DNA from: Butyrivibrio sp.
GTDB lineage: Bacteria; Bacillota; Clostridia; Lachnospirales; Lachnospiraceae
Assembly (NCBI GenBank): GCA_017446685.1
Contig: JAFSQI010000058.1
Span: 19,788-83,787 of the forward strand
Direction: 5' to 3'
Length of the DNA stretch: 64,000 bases
In this document: positions 37,382 to 46,011 of the stretch, in pieces
Layout of the letters: every line of letters starts with the position of its first letter
How positions within the stretch are numbered: the first letter of the stretch is position 1
Made by a program: the position numbers and the translations under genes
Notes under the pieces: model-generated
Databases searched by the model: none
The model's input: only the letters and a program-made list of their open reading frames with translations
What the model was told of the DNA's origin: nothing

Positions 37382-39361
37382 TTAAATAGTAATACTTTGT
37401 AACATTACAGGGATATTTAAATTTACGCATTTATTGGCATATGGAGAAGAATCACCGTAATAGGCATCCCATCTTTCAATGTAATTCTCAGATTCATTTT
37501 TTTCATCATAAATACAGTTTTTTGATTTTTTCATATTTTCAATGAAGTCAATGTATTTTTTATAGAGCGTATTGTCTATGCCGGGTAATTCGTCTAAAAT
37601 CTGCTTTTGAGGAAGAAAAACAACAATGATTTTATCTCCATTTTCTTCAAATACAGACAGACTTCGGTAAAGCTTGTCAATCGATTTTTCTTTTCCTCTG
37701 AGTAGGAAACTGATAGTGATGTGATAAATAAGTATTTTTTTATGATCTTTATTCTCAAAAAGAGATGATAATTCCGATTTACCGGTATTATTTTTTTCTA
37801 ATTCATTTTTAGTATTTTCAAGGTATTTTTTCTCGACCAGATCAGTTATTAAGACAGCTTTTTGTTCCCAATAAGCTGTTGTATCATTTCCACATAATTC
37901 GGTCATGTGGGATATGTAAAAATTCCGTGTTTTTTCATCTGCCAGGATTATCCTGTCTGCATTAATTACAGCTTCTTGTTCAATAAATACAGAAATTGCA
38001 GCAGAGGTTTTATCACCGTCCGAGATTGGAGCATCCATTTCCATATAAGGAATGTAAATCAGCTCGTCAGTAAATCTTAATAGATTTGCTGAATAGAAAT
38101 ATTCATGAACGGTCATGAAAGTACACCATCCGTCATAAGGAACCTGAATGAAAATTTTATCAGGATGTATGCTTTCAAAATCAAATTTTTCGCAGTCCGA
38201 TATATTTAAATAATCAGGGAAAAGATGCCGTTCATCATGTTTTTCCCCAATGTTTCCGTTATAATCACAGTCGTAGTAGAAAATCGGAAGTACGTAGACA
38301 TCTGTATTTTCATTTGAACTGTATTGTTTCCATAAGGGCTCCATGGTGTGCCACCACCTGGCTTTACAAGGCAGAAACACAACAGTTTCATGATTGGATT
38401 TTTTTTGTGGAGCTATGTTTTGGCATGCAATATCTGATGCAGCTCTTTTAACATAGCGCTGAACACTTGTTAGAAGTTCCACGTAATCAATGGTATACCT
38501 ATAGGGATTTCGCCCGATATTATTTTTTAAAATCTTTTCCTGCTCTGCATAAACAGGATAATTGTGCATTCCTCCGCTCTTATTTACTTTCATGAAATCG
38601 CCATAATCAAGTTCCAGGATTTCATCATATCTTGCAGCAGCATTAACAAAGGTGTGTTCAAAAGAAAGCCTGGTTATATTTTCATACAGTTCTTTTGGAA
38701 AAATATGATTACCGGATGAAATAAAAAATGGCATTAATGCAACATTTTTTGCATTTTCACAAGGACATTCACTGTATACTTCTTCAATTTCCAATAAAAG
38801 CTTTCTTTTTTGTGTTTCGTTTGAATCCACAAGTTTTGATGTTAGTGCCGCAGCCCTTTGAGTACGGTCATTTTCTTTTTCCTGATCATCATATACGCCG
38901 TCCAATGGGAAAATGTCAACACCAACTGTATAAGGGCATCCGAAGTTTTCTGCAAGATGCTTTTGACTGTAATTAATTGTGGATGAATTGATAATCCGCC
39001 CTGTTATTTCTTCATAGCCGGGAGTATTTCTAATGGTGAGAATTTTGTAGCTTTCAGGAGCTTCTTTTTTTGCTGCTTCAAAAAAAATGTTCCAGTCCTC
39101 TCTGAACATACAGATATCAAGGTCATCATCCCAAGGAATATATCCGCCGTGACGTACAGCACCAATCAACGTGCCATAGTCTGCAAACCATCTAAGGTTG
39201 TGTCTTTCGCATATTCCATCAATAACAGACAGAACCTTGAGCTGCGCTGCCCAATATCTTTTCATCATTGACGAAATGAAAAATCCTTCACGAACTTCAT
39301 CTTCAAAGAAAGAAGGGGGAAAGTATAGGTTATTCAGTTCAGTTGATTGTATTTGTGCCAA
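37382..39361 (-). CDS. LicD-domain protein with additional C-terminal glycosyltransferase-like region
   Basis: 659 residues, TTG start (no ATG is possible before an in-frame TAA upstream; AAGGA lies just upstream). Residues 30-200 are a LicD nucleotidyltransferase-fold domain with FADYGTLIGAVRHGG followed by PWDDDLDICM, which hold the catalytic Gly-Thr and the Asp cluster. LicD enzymes transfer phosphocholine or similar phosphodiester groups to glycans and teichoic acids. The C-terminal half (about 325-659) has alternating beta-alpha pattern, with VVFLPCKARWWHTMEPLW and IFIQVPYDGW; I could not assign it, but a GT-B or CDP-glycerol-transferase-like fold is possible. Position next to the flagellar genes suggests phospho-modification of flagellin glycan, an inference. 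Confidence 0.78.
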   Translation of the reverse strand: MAQIQSTELNNLYFPPSFFEDEVREGFFISSMMKRYWAAQLKVLSVIDGICERHNLRWFADYGTLIGAVRHGGYIPWDDDLDICMFREDWNIFFEAAKKEAPESYKILTIRNTPGYEEITGRIINSSTINYSQKHLAENFGCPYTVGVDIFPLDGVYDDQEKENDRTQRAAALTSKLVDSNETQKRKLLLEIEEVYSECPCENAKNVALMPFFISSGNHIFPKELYENITRLSFEHTFVNAAARYDEILELDYGDFMKVNKSGGMHNYPVYAEQEKILKNNIGRNPYRYTIDYVELLTSVQRYVKRAASDIACQNIAPQKKSNHETVVFLPCKARWWHTMEPLWKQYSSNENTDVYVLPIFYYDCDYNGNIGEKHDERHLFPDYLNISDCEKFDFESIHPDKIFIQVPYDGWCTFMTVHEYFYSANLLRFTDELIYIPYMEMDAPISDGDKTSAAISVFIEQEAVINADRIILADEKTRNFYISHMTELCGNDTTAYWEQKAVLITDLVEKKYLENTKNELEKNNTGKSELSSLFENKDHKKILIYHITISFLLRGKEKSIDKLYRSLSVFEENGDKIIVVFLPQKQILDELPGIDNTLYKKYIDFIENMKKSKNCIYDEKNESENYIERWDAYYGDSSPYANKCVNLNIPVMLQSITI

Positions 39362-39529
39362 AATATGTCCTTAACTCCTAAAGGCTGTTTGATCTGATAA
39401 GAAAGTATACTTTGAGGTATTCAAAATATGGTTTACGGTTTTAAATATATTCTATCACATTAAAACGAATAATTATATTATAATAGAAAGTAGAAGATGA
39501 GGTTGATTGGGAAGAGGCAAAGATAGTAA

Positions 39530-40702
39530 ATGAATATTATTTTTTACAGATACAATAGTATATGTGAGCCTGATTATATAGAAGCATTTAAAAAAATTGG
39601 AATAAACGTGATAGAAGACAAGGATGGTTCAAATTTTCAAATTGATGTGCAAGAGAAGATTATGAATCTTGGTGAAATTATAGCCAGAGAAAAACCTATG
39701 TTTGTTTTTTCAATTAATTTCTTTCCATTAGTATCAAGAGTATGCGATAGAATTGGAGTTAAATATCTTACGGAAACCGTAGACTGCCCAGTGTTCGAAA
39801 TATATCATAGTGAAATTAGAAATACTTGCAATAATGTGTTTTTATTTGATTATGCGCAGTATTTGTCTGTAAAAAATGAAAATCCAAATGGAATATTTTA
39901 TCTCCCTTTGGGGGCGCCGGTGGAAAGAGTGAGTTCTTTGCTGGGAAATGAAAAAAAGTATAAATATGATATATCATTTGTTGGCTCATTATATAACGAG
40001 AAAGATCCTTTTATGAATCTGAAAATATCTGAGCCAAGTAGAATAAAACTTCAGGAGCTTATGGAAAAACAGATATTGGAAGAGCCTTGTGGAATAAATT
40101 ACATTAAAGAAAATTTACTTGAGAAAGATATAGCGGAGTTAAAAAGAGATGGCTGTTCCAATCCTTTTGTTGGTACTATTGAAAATATTGATACATTTGT
40201 TGCAATAAATAATTATTTGACATATCACATGGCTTATATGGAAAGAGTCAGATATTTAAATAAACTGGCAGAAGAATTTGGAGAAGGGGTAGTTAATATT
40301 TTTACCGGAAGTATGAGTAATGAATTATCATGCGGAGTTGATTTACATGATAGTGTAAAGACTCTTACTGAAATGCCTTTTGTTTTCAGACAAAGCAAAA
40401 TTAATCTGAATATTACTATGCGCTCGATTCAAACAGGCATACCGCAGAGAGTATGGGATGTTATGGCATGCAGGGGGTTTCTTTTGACTAATTATCAGCC
40501 TGAGCTTGAGGAATATTTTGATGTAGGTACACATCTTGAGACTTTTTGCAGTTACGAAGAGCTTAAAGAAAAAGCGATGTATTATTTATCACATGATGCC
40601 GAAAGGGAAAAAATCGCACATAACGGTTATGAGGAAGTCAAGGAAAAACATTCGGTAGTTAATAGAGTCATGAGCATGATAAGGATGGTTTCAACAAAAT
40701 AA
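39530..40702 (+). CDS. CgeB-like glycosyltransferase upstream of flagellin
   Basis: 390 residues, third CgeB-like copy. N-terminal block IIFYRYNSICEPDYIEAF and CPVFEIYHSEIRNTC, C-terminal block RQSKINLNITMRSIQTGIPQR, then DVMACRGFLLTNYQPELEEYF. It lacks the usual second Gly of the GGF motif (CRGF instead), a small departure. The ribosome site is weak (AAGAGG some 15 bases upstream). It stands directly before the first flagellin gene, though that gene has its own sigma-28 promoter, and is divergent from the LicD gene, so both promoters must lie in 39362-39529, which is very AT-rich. Confidence 0.8.
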   Translation: MNIIFYRYNSICEPDYIEAFKKIGINVIEDKDGSNFQIDVQEKIMNLGEIIAREKPMFVFSINFFPLVSRVCDRIGVKYLTETVDCPVFEIYHSEIRNTCNNVFLFDYAQYLSVKNENPNGIFYLPLGAPVERVSSLLGNEKKYKYDISFVGSLYNEKDPFMNLKISEPSRIKLQELMEKQILEEPCGINYIKENLLEKDIAELKRDGCSNPFVGTIENIDTFVAINNYLTYHMAYMERVRYLNKLAEEFGEGVVNIFTGSMSNELSCGVDLHDSVKTLTEMPFVFRQSKINLNITMRSIQTGIPQRVWDVMACRGFLLTNYQPELEEYFDVGTHLETFCSYEELKEKAMYYLSHDAEREKIAHNGYEEVKEKHSVVNRVMSMIRMVSTK

Positions 40703-40754
40703 TATAAAATTTCAAATTTTATACAAAATTACGAAAAAAAATTTAAAAACAAGG

Positions 40755-40781
40755 TTAATTAAATAAAAACTTAGCCGATAC
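40755..40781 (+). promoter_or_regulatory. Sigma-28 promoter for the first flagellin gene
   Basis: The -10 GCCGATAC (40774-40781) matches the sigma-28 consensus at seven of eight positions. Exactly 15 bases upstream the -35 reads TTAA (40755-40758), a poorer match than for the other two flagellar promoters here. Transcription would start near 40788 and give a leader of about 105 bases. Confidence 0.7.
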
Positions 40782-40801
40782 AATATTTGTAAAAAATAAC
40801 A

Positions 40802-40833
40802 GCAGCCATGGAAGGGACTCCACATTTAGCTGC
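40802..40833 (+). promoter_or_regulatory. Structured flagellin leader with GGA-bearing loop (possible CsrA site)
   Basis: GCAGC (40802-40806) pairs with GCTGC (40829-40833), and inside it TGGA (40809-40812) pairs with TCCA (40819-40822) leaving loop AGGGAC, which exposes GGA. A second GGA pair lies in the ribosome site GGAGGA (40879-40884). A GGA hairpin plus a GGA Shine-Dalgarno is the arrangement through which CsrA represses hag in B. subtilis. Confidence 0.45.
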
Positions 40834-40892
40834 AAACTAAAAAGAAGGAAAGGCAGCAGGGAAGCGGGCCCCGTTCATGGAGGATTATAAAA

Positions 40893-41711
40893 ATGGTAGT
40901 ACAACACAATATTTCTGCAATGAATGCTAACAGACAGCTTGGAATCACAACTGATGTCCAAAAGAAATCAAGCGAAAAGCTTTCATCAGGTTATCGGATT
41001 AATCGTGCGGCTGATGATGCTGCAGGACTTGCTATTTCTGAAAAAATGAGACGTCAGGTAAGAGGTCTTACTCAGGCATCTGCAAATGCTCAGGACGGTA
41101 TCTCAGCGGTTCAGACGGCAGAGGGTGCGCTTAATGAAGTTCATGATATGCTACAGAGAATGAATGAACTTGCTGTAAAGGCCGCCAATGATACATTACA
41201 GTCAACGGATCGTTCTTACATAAAGTCAGAAATAAATGCGCTGGCTTCAGAGATTTCACGTACTGCAGCCTCGACGCAGTTTAATAATCAGAATCTTCTT
41301 GATGGAACATTTACAAATAAGAATCTGCAGGTTGGTTCAGATTCAGATGCTCAGAATCAGATTATAATTTGTATTGAAGAAATGTCAGCGACGCATATCG
41401 GGGTTAATGATTTGCAGGTAAGTACTCATGATGTGGCAAAGTCGGCAATAACTTCTATTAAAGAAGCCTTGATTTCAGTTTCCAAGCAAAGATCAGATCT
41501 TGGGGCTATTCAGAACCGATTGGAACATACTATTAAGAATCTGGATAATGTAGTTGAGAATACTCAGGCTGCAGAGTCGCTTATACGTGATACAGATATG
41601 GCTGAAGAGATGGTAAGATATTCAAATAACAATATTTTGATGCAGGCCGGTCAGTCTATGCTTGCACAGGCAAATCAGAGTAACCAGGGAGTACTCTCTC
41701 TTCTTCAGTAA
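40893..41711 (+). CDS. fliC: Flagellin (first copy)
   Basis: 272-residue filament subunit. The N-terminal D0/D1 block (NISAMNANRQLGIT, SSGYRINRAADDAAGLAISE) and the C-terminal block (NRLEHTIKNLDNVVENT, AQANQSNQGVLSLLQ) are joined directly, with no D2/D3 variable domain. LQRMNELAVKAANDT corresponds to the TLR5-contact helix of enterobacterial flagellins and is conserved. It is closely similar to the copy at 43733, differing mostly by scattered substitutions in the middle. It has its own sigma-28 promoter, leader and terminator. Export is by the flagellar apparatus, with FliS as chaperone. Confidence 0.97.
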   Translation: MVVQHNISAMNANRQLGITTDVQKKSSEKLSSGYRINRAADDAAGLAISEKMRRQVRGLTQASANAQDGISAVQTAEGALNEVHDMLQRMNELAVKAANDTLQSTDRSYIKSEINALASEISRTAASTQFNNQNLLDGTFTNKNLQVGSDSDAQNQIIICIEEMSATHIGVNDLQVSTHDVAKSAITSIKEALISVSKQRSDLGAIQNRLEHTIKNLDNVVENTQAAESLIRDTDMAEEMVRYSNNNILMQAGQSMLAQANQSNQGVLSLLQ

Positions 41712-41741
41712 TGTTTAATATGTTTAATATGTTTTGAATGT

Positions 41742-41776
41742 GTGGATGCGAAGAAGTGTTTCGCATCCACTTTTTA
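41742..41776 (+). terminator. Intrinsic terminator of the first flagellin gene
   Basis: GTGGATGCGAA (41742-41752) pairs perfectly with TTCGCATCCAC (41760-41770), with a 7-base loop, followed by TTTTTA. Confidence 0.92.
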
Positions 41777-41864
41777 TTGTTATTCAGTCTGGTTTAGACT
41801 AAACTGTAATTATAAGAATTATAAATTATGAAAATAATCTTAAAAAATGCAGGAGAAAAGAGGA

Positions 41865-43476
41865 ATGGGAATATACTTAAATCCTGGAAATGAGAATTTT
41901 ACAGAACATATCAGAGCAAAAATTTATGTAGATAAAACAATGATGATTGAGGTCATAAATAAGTATATGGATGAAAGCAACAAGTATATTTGCATTTCAC
42001 GTCCTCGCAGATTTGGGAAAACTATTACAGGAAATATGCTTGCGGCATATTATTCAAAGGGATGTGATTCAAGACAGTTGTTTTCAGATTATAAAATTGC
42101 CCAATGTGAAGACTTTGAGGAAAAGCTTAATAAATATAATGTTATTCAAATAGATATGAATAGCGAATATCAAAATACTGCTGATAAAGAAAATCTTATC
42201 GCAATTCTTTCCAAAAAAATAATTAAAGAAATAAAAGACAGTTTTACCAATATTGCTGTTGAGGATAACGGTTCTCTGGCAGAAACTATTTTGTCAGTTT
42301 ATACATTGACACAAGAAACTTTTGTTATTTTGCTGGATGAATATGATATTCTTGTAAGAGAAAGGGTTTCCAACAGGCTATTTAATGAATATTTAAGCTT
42401 TTTAAATGGGCTGTTTAAGAGCAATACTTTACGACCTGCAATTTCATTGGCATATATTACAGGGATACTTCCGGTAGTAAGAGATAAAATACAGTCAAAG
42501 CTAAACAATTTTCGTGAATATACATTTATAAATGCAATAAATCTTGCGGAATATGTTGGTTTTACATCAAAAGAAGTGAAAAATCTCTGTGAGCAATATT
42601 CGATTGATTTTAATGAATGTAAGGCATGGTATGATGGATATAAACAGCGTGGAATTGAAATATATAATCCGGAGTCTGTTGTAAAATGTATTGAGGATGA
42701 GCAGTTTGAAGGCTATTGGAGTAAAACATCATCTTATCAGGTAATTGCTGACAGACTTAGTCAGAATTTCCAGGGAACCAAGGATGATGTTGTAAGGATG
42801 CTTTCAGGGGAATGCGTTGACGTTAATGTGACAAGCTTTCTTAATACATTGAACAATTTTGTTACCAAGGATGATGTATTTACATATCTTATTCATCTGG
42901 GTTACCTGGCTTATGATTATGGAGAACAGACCTGCAGAATTCCTAATAGGGAAGTAAGGCAGGAATGGATTAATGCGATTACAGCCCTTGACGATTATAA
43001 AGTTACTAATAAGATAATACAGGATTCAAAGAGGCTTTTGCAAAGTACAATCGATGGTGATGCCAAGGCGGTTGAAGAAGCACTTGATTTGAGCCATATT
43101 CATGTCACGTCAAATCGCAGTTACAACAATGAAGATGCACTTCAAAGTGCAATTTACCTTGCGTATATATGCACTCAATAAATACATGATAGTAAAAGAA
43201 ATGACAACAGGCAAAGGATTTGCAGATGTAGTATTTATACCGTATGATTCCACACTACCTGCCATGATCATTGAACTCAAGAAAAACAAGACTGCTGAAA
43301 GTGCCATTGATCAAATTAAAGAGCGAAAATACTTTGACTGTTTGAGAGGGTATATGGGAGAGCTACTTTTTGTGGGAATAAATTATGATGAGAACACCAA
43401 AAAACATAGTTGCATCATAAAAAAGTTTGTCAAAAGTGAAGGAGGCACGGAACCAGATAAAAAGGCGAAAATATGA
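41865..43476 (+). pseudogene. Frameshifted AAA-ATPase/PD-(D/E)XK nuclease family gene
   Basis: Two overlapping frames encode one protein of the AAA-ATPase-like plus DUF1703 nuclease family. Frame one (41865-43181) gives the typical start MGIYLNPGNENF, SRPRRFGKTITGNML as Walker A-like motif and FVILLDEYDIL as Walker B, and ends at a premature TAA. The C-terminal nuclease part is in another frame up to 43476, with TGKGFADVVFIP and PAMIIELKKNKTAE, which hold the Asp and ExK residues. Adding one TA to the TATATAT run at 43164-43170 restores a single frame reading LAYIYALNKYMIV. The start at 41865 fits the family better than 41847. Many copies of this family occur in gut anaerobes; function is uncertain. 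It separates the two flagellin genes. Confidence 0.8.
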
Positions 43477-43595
43477 GGAATCGATCTTAAGCGAAGGCTA
43501 TTGCAGTGTTATTTCCTACGGGATATGTTTTTGTAAAAAGAGTTGTATTGTTGAATGTGGAGAATAATTTTATATTTTTTTTAAAAAATCACCCC

Positions 43596-43622
43596 TAAAG
43601 TTTTTATAATTATAGTCGATAA
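43596..43622 (+). promoter_or_regulatory. Sigma-28 promoter for the second flagellin gene
   Basis: TAAAGTTT begins at 43596 and GTCGATAA lies at 43615-43622, with the canonical N11 between the 8-mers. This matches TAAAGTTT-N11-GCCGATAA at all but one position and is the best flagellar promoter in the window, suggesting this is the major flagellin. Confidence 0.9.
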
Positions 43623-43640
43623 TAAGAGTGTAAACAAAAT

Positions 43641-43706
43641 TGAAACTGATTCATGCCAGCAGTGAGTCAGCTTCAAAAACAAGTAAACGAGCAGCAAGGA
43701 TGTTGC
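43641..43706 (+). promoter_or_regulatory. Structured flagellin leader with CsrA-like hairpin
   Basis: Two hairpins occupy the 5' leader. The first pairs 43641-43653 (TGAA, then CTGATTCA) with 43663-43675 (TGAGTCAG, then TTCA), with one mismatch and one G-U pair. The second, 43694-43706, is GCAA-GGATG-TTGC, which presents GGA in a 5-base loop and includes CAAGGATGT, very near the CsrA selection consensus ACARGGAUGU. The ribosome site AAGGAGGA (43718-43725) supplies a second GGA pair 20 bases on. Confidence 0.55.
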
Positions 43707-43732
43707 CGTATATATTCAAGGAGGAATAAATT

Positions 43733-44551
43733 ATGGTAGTACAACACAACGTCACAGCAATGAACGCAAACAGACAGCTTGGAATTACAACTGGTAATCA
43801 GGCTAAGTCAAGTGAGAAGTTATCATCTGGCTACAAGATCAACAGAGCAGCAGATGATGCAGCAGGACTCTCAATTTCTGAGAAAATGAGACGTCAGGTA
43901 AGAGGTCTTACACAGGCTTCTGCAAATGCTCAAGATGGTATCTCTACTGTACAGACAGCAGAAGGTGCTCTTAATGAAGTTCATGATATGCTTCAGAGAA
44001 TGAATGAACTTGCAACTAAGGCTGCAAATGATACATTACAGTCAGTTGACCGTTCTTACATCAAGTCAGAGATTACTGCTCTTGCATCAGAAATTTCACG
44101 TACAGCAGCAGCTACAGAGTTCAACAATCAGAAACTTCTTGATGGATCATTTACCAATAAGAACCTTCAGGTAGGATCTGAGACAGAAACAAAGAACCAG
44201 ATTAATATCTGCATTAAAGAGATGAGTTCAACAAAGATAGGTGTTAATAACCTTCAGGTTAGCACTCATGATGTTGCTAAGAGCGCTATATCATCTATTA
44301 AAGAAGCTATCAAGTCAGTTTCTAAGCAGAGATCAGATCTCGGTGCTATTCAGAACAGACTTGAGCACACAATCAAGAACCTTGATAACGTTGTTGAGAA
44401 TACAACAGCAGCTGAATCACAGATTCGTGATACAGATATGGCAACCGAGATGGTTAAGTATTCTAACAACAACATCCTTGCACAGGCTGGACAGTCAATG
44501 CTGGCACAGGCTAACCAGACTAACCAGGGTGTTCTTTCACTTCTCGGCTAA
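43733..44551 (+). CDS. fliC: Flagellin (second copy, probably the major one)
   Basis: 272-residue flagellin with the same two-domain short architecture as the first copy: NVTAMNANRQLGITTG, SSGYKINRAADDAAGL at the N-terminus and AQANQTNQGVLSLLG at the C-terminus. Its codon choice is more uniform (many CTT, GCA, AAC and GTT codons) than the first copy and its promoter is stronger, so it is probably the main filament protein, which is an inference. The Ser/Thr residues available for O-glycosylation lie in the middle (FTNKNLQVGSETET region). Next come a strong terminator and then the glycosyltransferase island. Confidence 0.97.
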   Translation: MVVQHNVTAMNANRQLGITTGNQAKSSEKLSSGYKINRAADDAAGLSISEKMRRQVRGLTQASANAQDGISTVQTAEGALNEVHDMLQRMNELATKAANDTLQSVDRSYIKSEITALASEISRTAAATEFNNQKLLDGSFTNKNLQVGSETETKNQINICIKEMSSTKIGVNNLQVSTHDVAKSAISSIKEAIKSVSKQRSDLGAIQNRLEHTIKNLDNVVENTTAAESQIRDTDMATEMVKYSNNNILAQAGQSMLAQANQTNQGVLSLLG

Positions 44552-44606
44552 TAGTATTATTGTTCATAAGAACAAGCGGTCTATTGCAATTATTGCAGAC
44601 TACCAG

Positions 44607-44636
44607 AAGAGCTCCGGATTTCCGGAGCTCTTTTTT
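44607..44636 (+). terminator. Intrinsic terminator of the second flagellin gene
   Basis: AAGAGCTCCGGA (44607-44618) and TCCGGAGCTCTT (44621-44632) pair perfectly with a 2-base nominal loop, followed by a T-run to 44636. Confidence 0.93.
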
Positions 44637-44701
44637 GCATTATTAGTGCGGTATATGATAAAATAAATATACGTTAAAAAGTTTTAGGGAGAAGCTTTGA
44701 T

Positions 44702-45931
44702 ATGGAAAAGATGCTATTTGATACACTGGGCAAGCTTATAGAAGCACATAAAACAGCAAGAAATAAAGTATGCAGTATGGATGGAAAAATAACTATTCAG
44801 TTGTTATCTGAGTTGGAAGAGTCTGCTCAAGTATTAAATTCTTCATTGATGTTTTATTTTGAAAATGAAAATTCAGCTATTTATAGGCTTTCAGAATATA
44901 TTGAAATCGTTCAGCAATTAAAAAATAAAATGAATGAGCTTGAAATAGATGAAGTTGGGGAATTCGAATATCTATATGATATGGCTGAAAAAAAATTAGT
45001 TAAAGCGAGAACAATCCTTCAAAGAAGTGTAGGCATACATGATGACGGGGAGTTTGTGACAAACGTATATAGACCCAAACTTGCTGATGAAATAGGGATA
45101 TTTTCCAGAAAAAGAATTAAGTATAAAACTGCAATTGTAATTCAGGGAGCAGTGAAGTATGAAGATGATTTTACGTATGAAACAGCTAAATTGTATAGAG
45201 AATTGTATCCGGATTGTATTGTGATTCTTTCAACATGGGAAAATGAGTCAGACCAAAAAAAGCGTTACGATGAAATAGGAGTTATTACATGTTTTAGTAA
45301 ATATCCTGAAAAACCGGGGTATGCGCATTGCTCATATCAGGCGGTGTCATCTATTGTTGGAATAAGAGAGGCAAAAAAAGCAGGATGTACCAGAGTGTGT
45401 AAAACAAGAACAGATCAAAGATTTCATACACCTGATTTATTTCTTTACATGGAAAAATTATTGGATGTTTTTCCATTAAAAATAGAAACTTCTCAAAAAA
45501 AACGCTTAATTGCTGTCAGCACTACAACACTAAATAATAGAATCTATAACATATGTGACATGTTTATCTATGGTGAAATAGATGATGTTAAAAACTACTT
45601 TGACTGCCCGTTGGACACAAGAGAATGGAATAAAGGATCAAGCGTGGAGTGGATTGATGCTGAACAATTTGGAAAGCTCAGATTTGCAGAAGCCTGGTTT
45701 GTTACATACTATCTGGAAAAACTTGGATTTTCTTTAAAGTTTACTCTTGAAGACAGTGATTATTACAGAAATGAACTGTTTATAATCGTTGATGGAAGCA
45801 GTATTGACTTGTATTGGCCTAAATATACAAATGACGAATATAGGGATAGGGAATACAACAGTTCAGGATATGACCATGGTGGAGGGTTTGGAAGAGTAAC
45901 CTTTTTTGAGTGGCTTTCTTGTCAAAAATGA
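44702..45931 (+). CDS. WavE-family glycan biosynthesis protein
   Basis: 409 residues. The N-terminal 130 residues are a helical region without a recognised domain. From about 135 the WavE pattern appears: TAIVIQGAVKYEDDFTYET, ILSTWEN and CKTRTDQRFHTPDLF. WavE was named from Vibrio cholerae LPS core synthesis and is thought to be a glycosyltransferase; the biochemical activity is not settled. Two relatives lie at 52055 and 54757 with the same KTRTDQRF motif. AGGGAG lies about nine bases before the ATG. It is the first gene after the flagellin terminator, opening the glycan island. Confidence 0.8.
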   Translation: MEKMLFDTLGKLIEAHKTARNKVCSMDGKITIQLLSELEESAQVLNSSLMFYFENENSAIYRLSEYIEIVQQLKNKMNELEIDEVGEFEYLYDMAEKKLVKARTILQRSVGIHDDGEFVTNVYRPKLADEIGIFSRKRIKYKTAIVIQGAVKYEDDFTYETAKLYRELYPDCIVILSTWENESDQKKRYDEIGVITCFSKYPEKPGYAHCSYQAVSSIVGIREAKKAGCTRVCKTRTDQRFHTPDLFLYMEKLLDVFPLKIETSQKKRLIAVSTTTLNNRIYNICDMFIYGEIDDVKNYFDCPLDTREWNKGSSVEWIDAEQFGKLRFAEAWFVTYYLEKLGFSLKFTLEDSDYYRNELFIIVDGSSIDLYWPKYTNDEYRDREYNSSGYDHGGGFGRVTFFEWLSCQK

Positions 45932-46011
45932 CATGACAACATAGAGAATGCTGTACAAAAGTAAATATTTACTTTATCCGATAGAGGTATATAAGAAATG
46001 AGGTGTGCAAC

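Noticed and set aside
38195-38203. TCCGATAT on the + strand inside the LicD-type gene
   Set aside because: It lies within minus-strand coding sequence without a TAAA at the right distance; chance occurrence is likely.
45962-45984. Sigma-28-like TCCGATAG before the broken GT2 gene
   Set aside because: The nearest TAAA is only 11 bases away instead of 15, so the promoter is not convincing.
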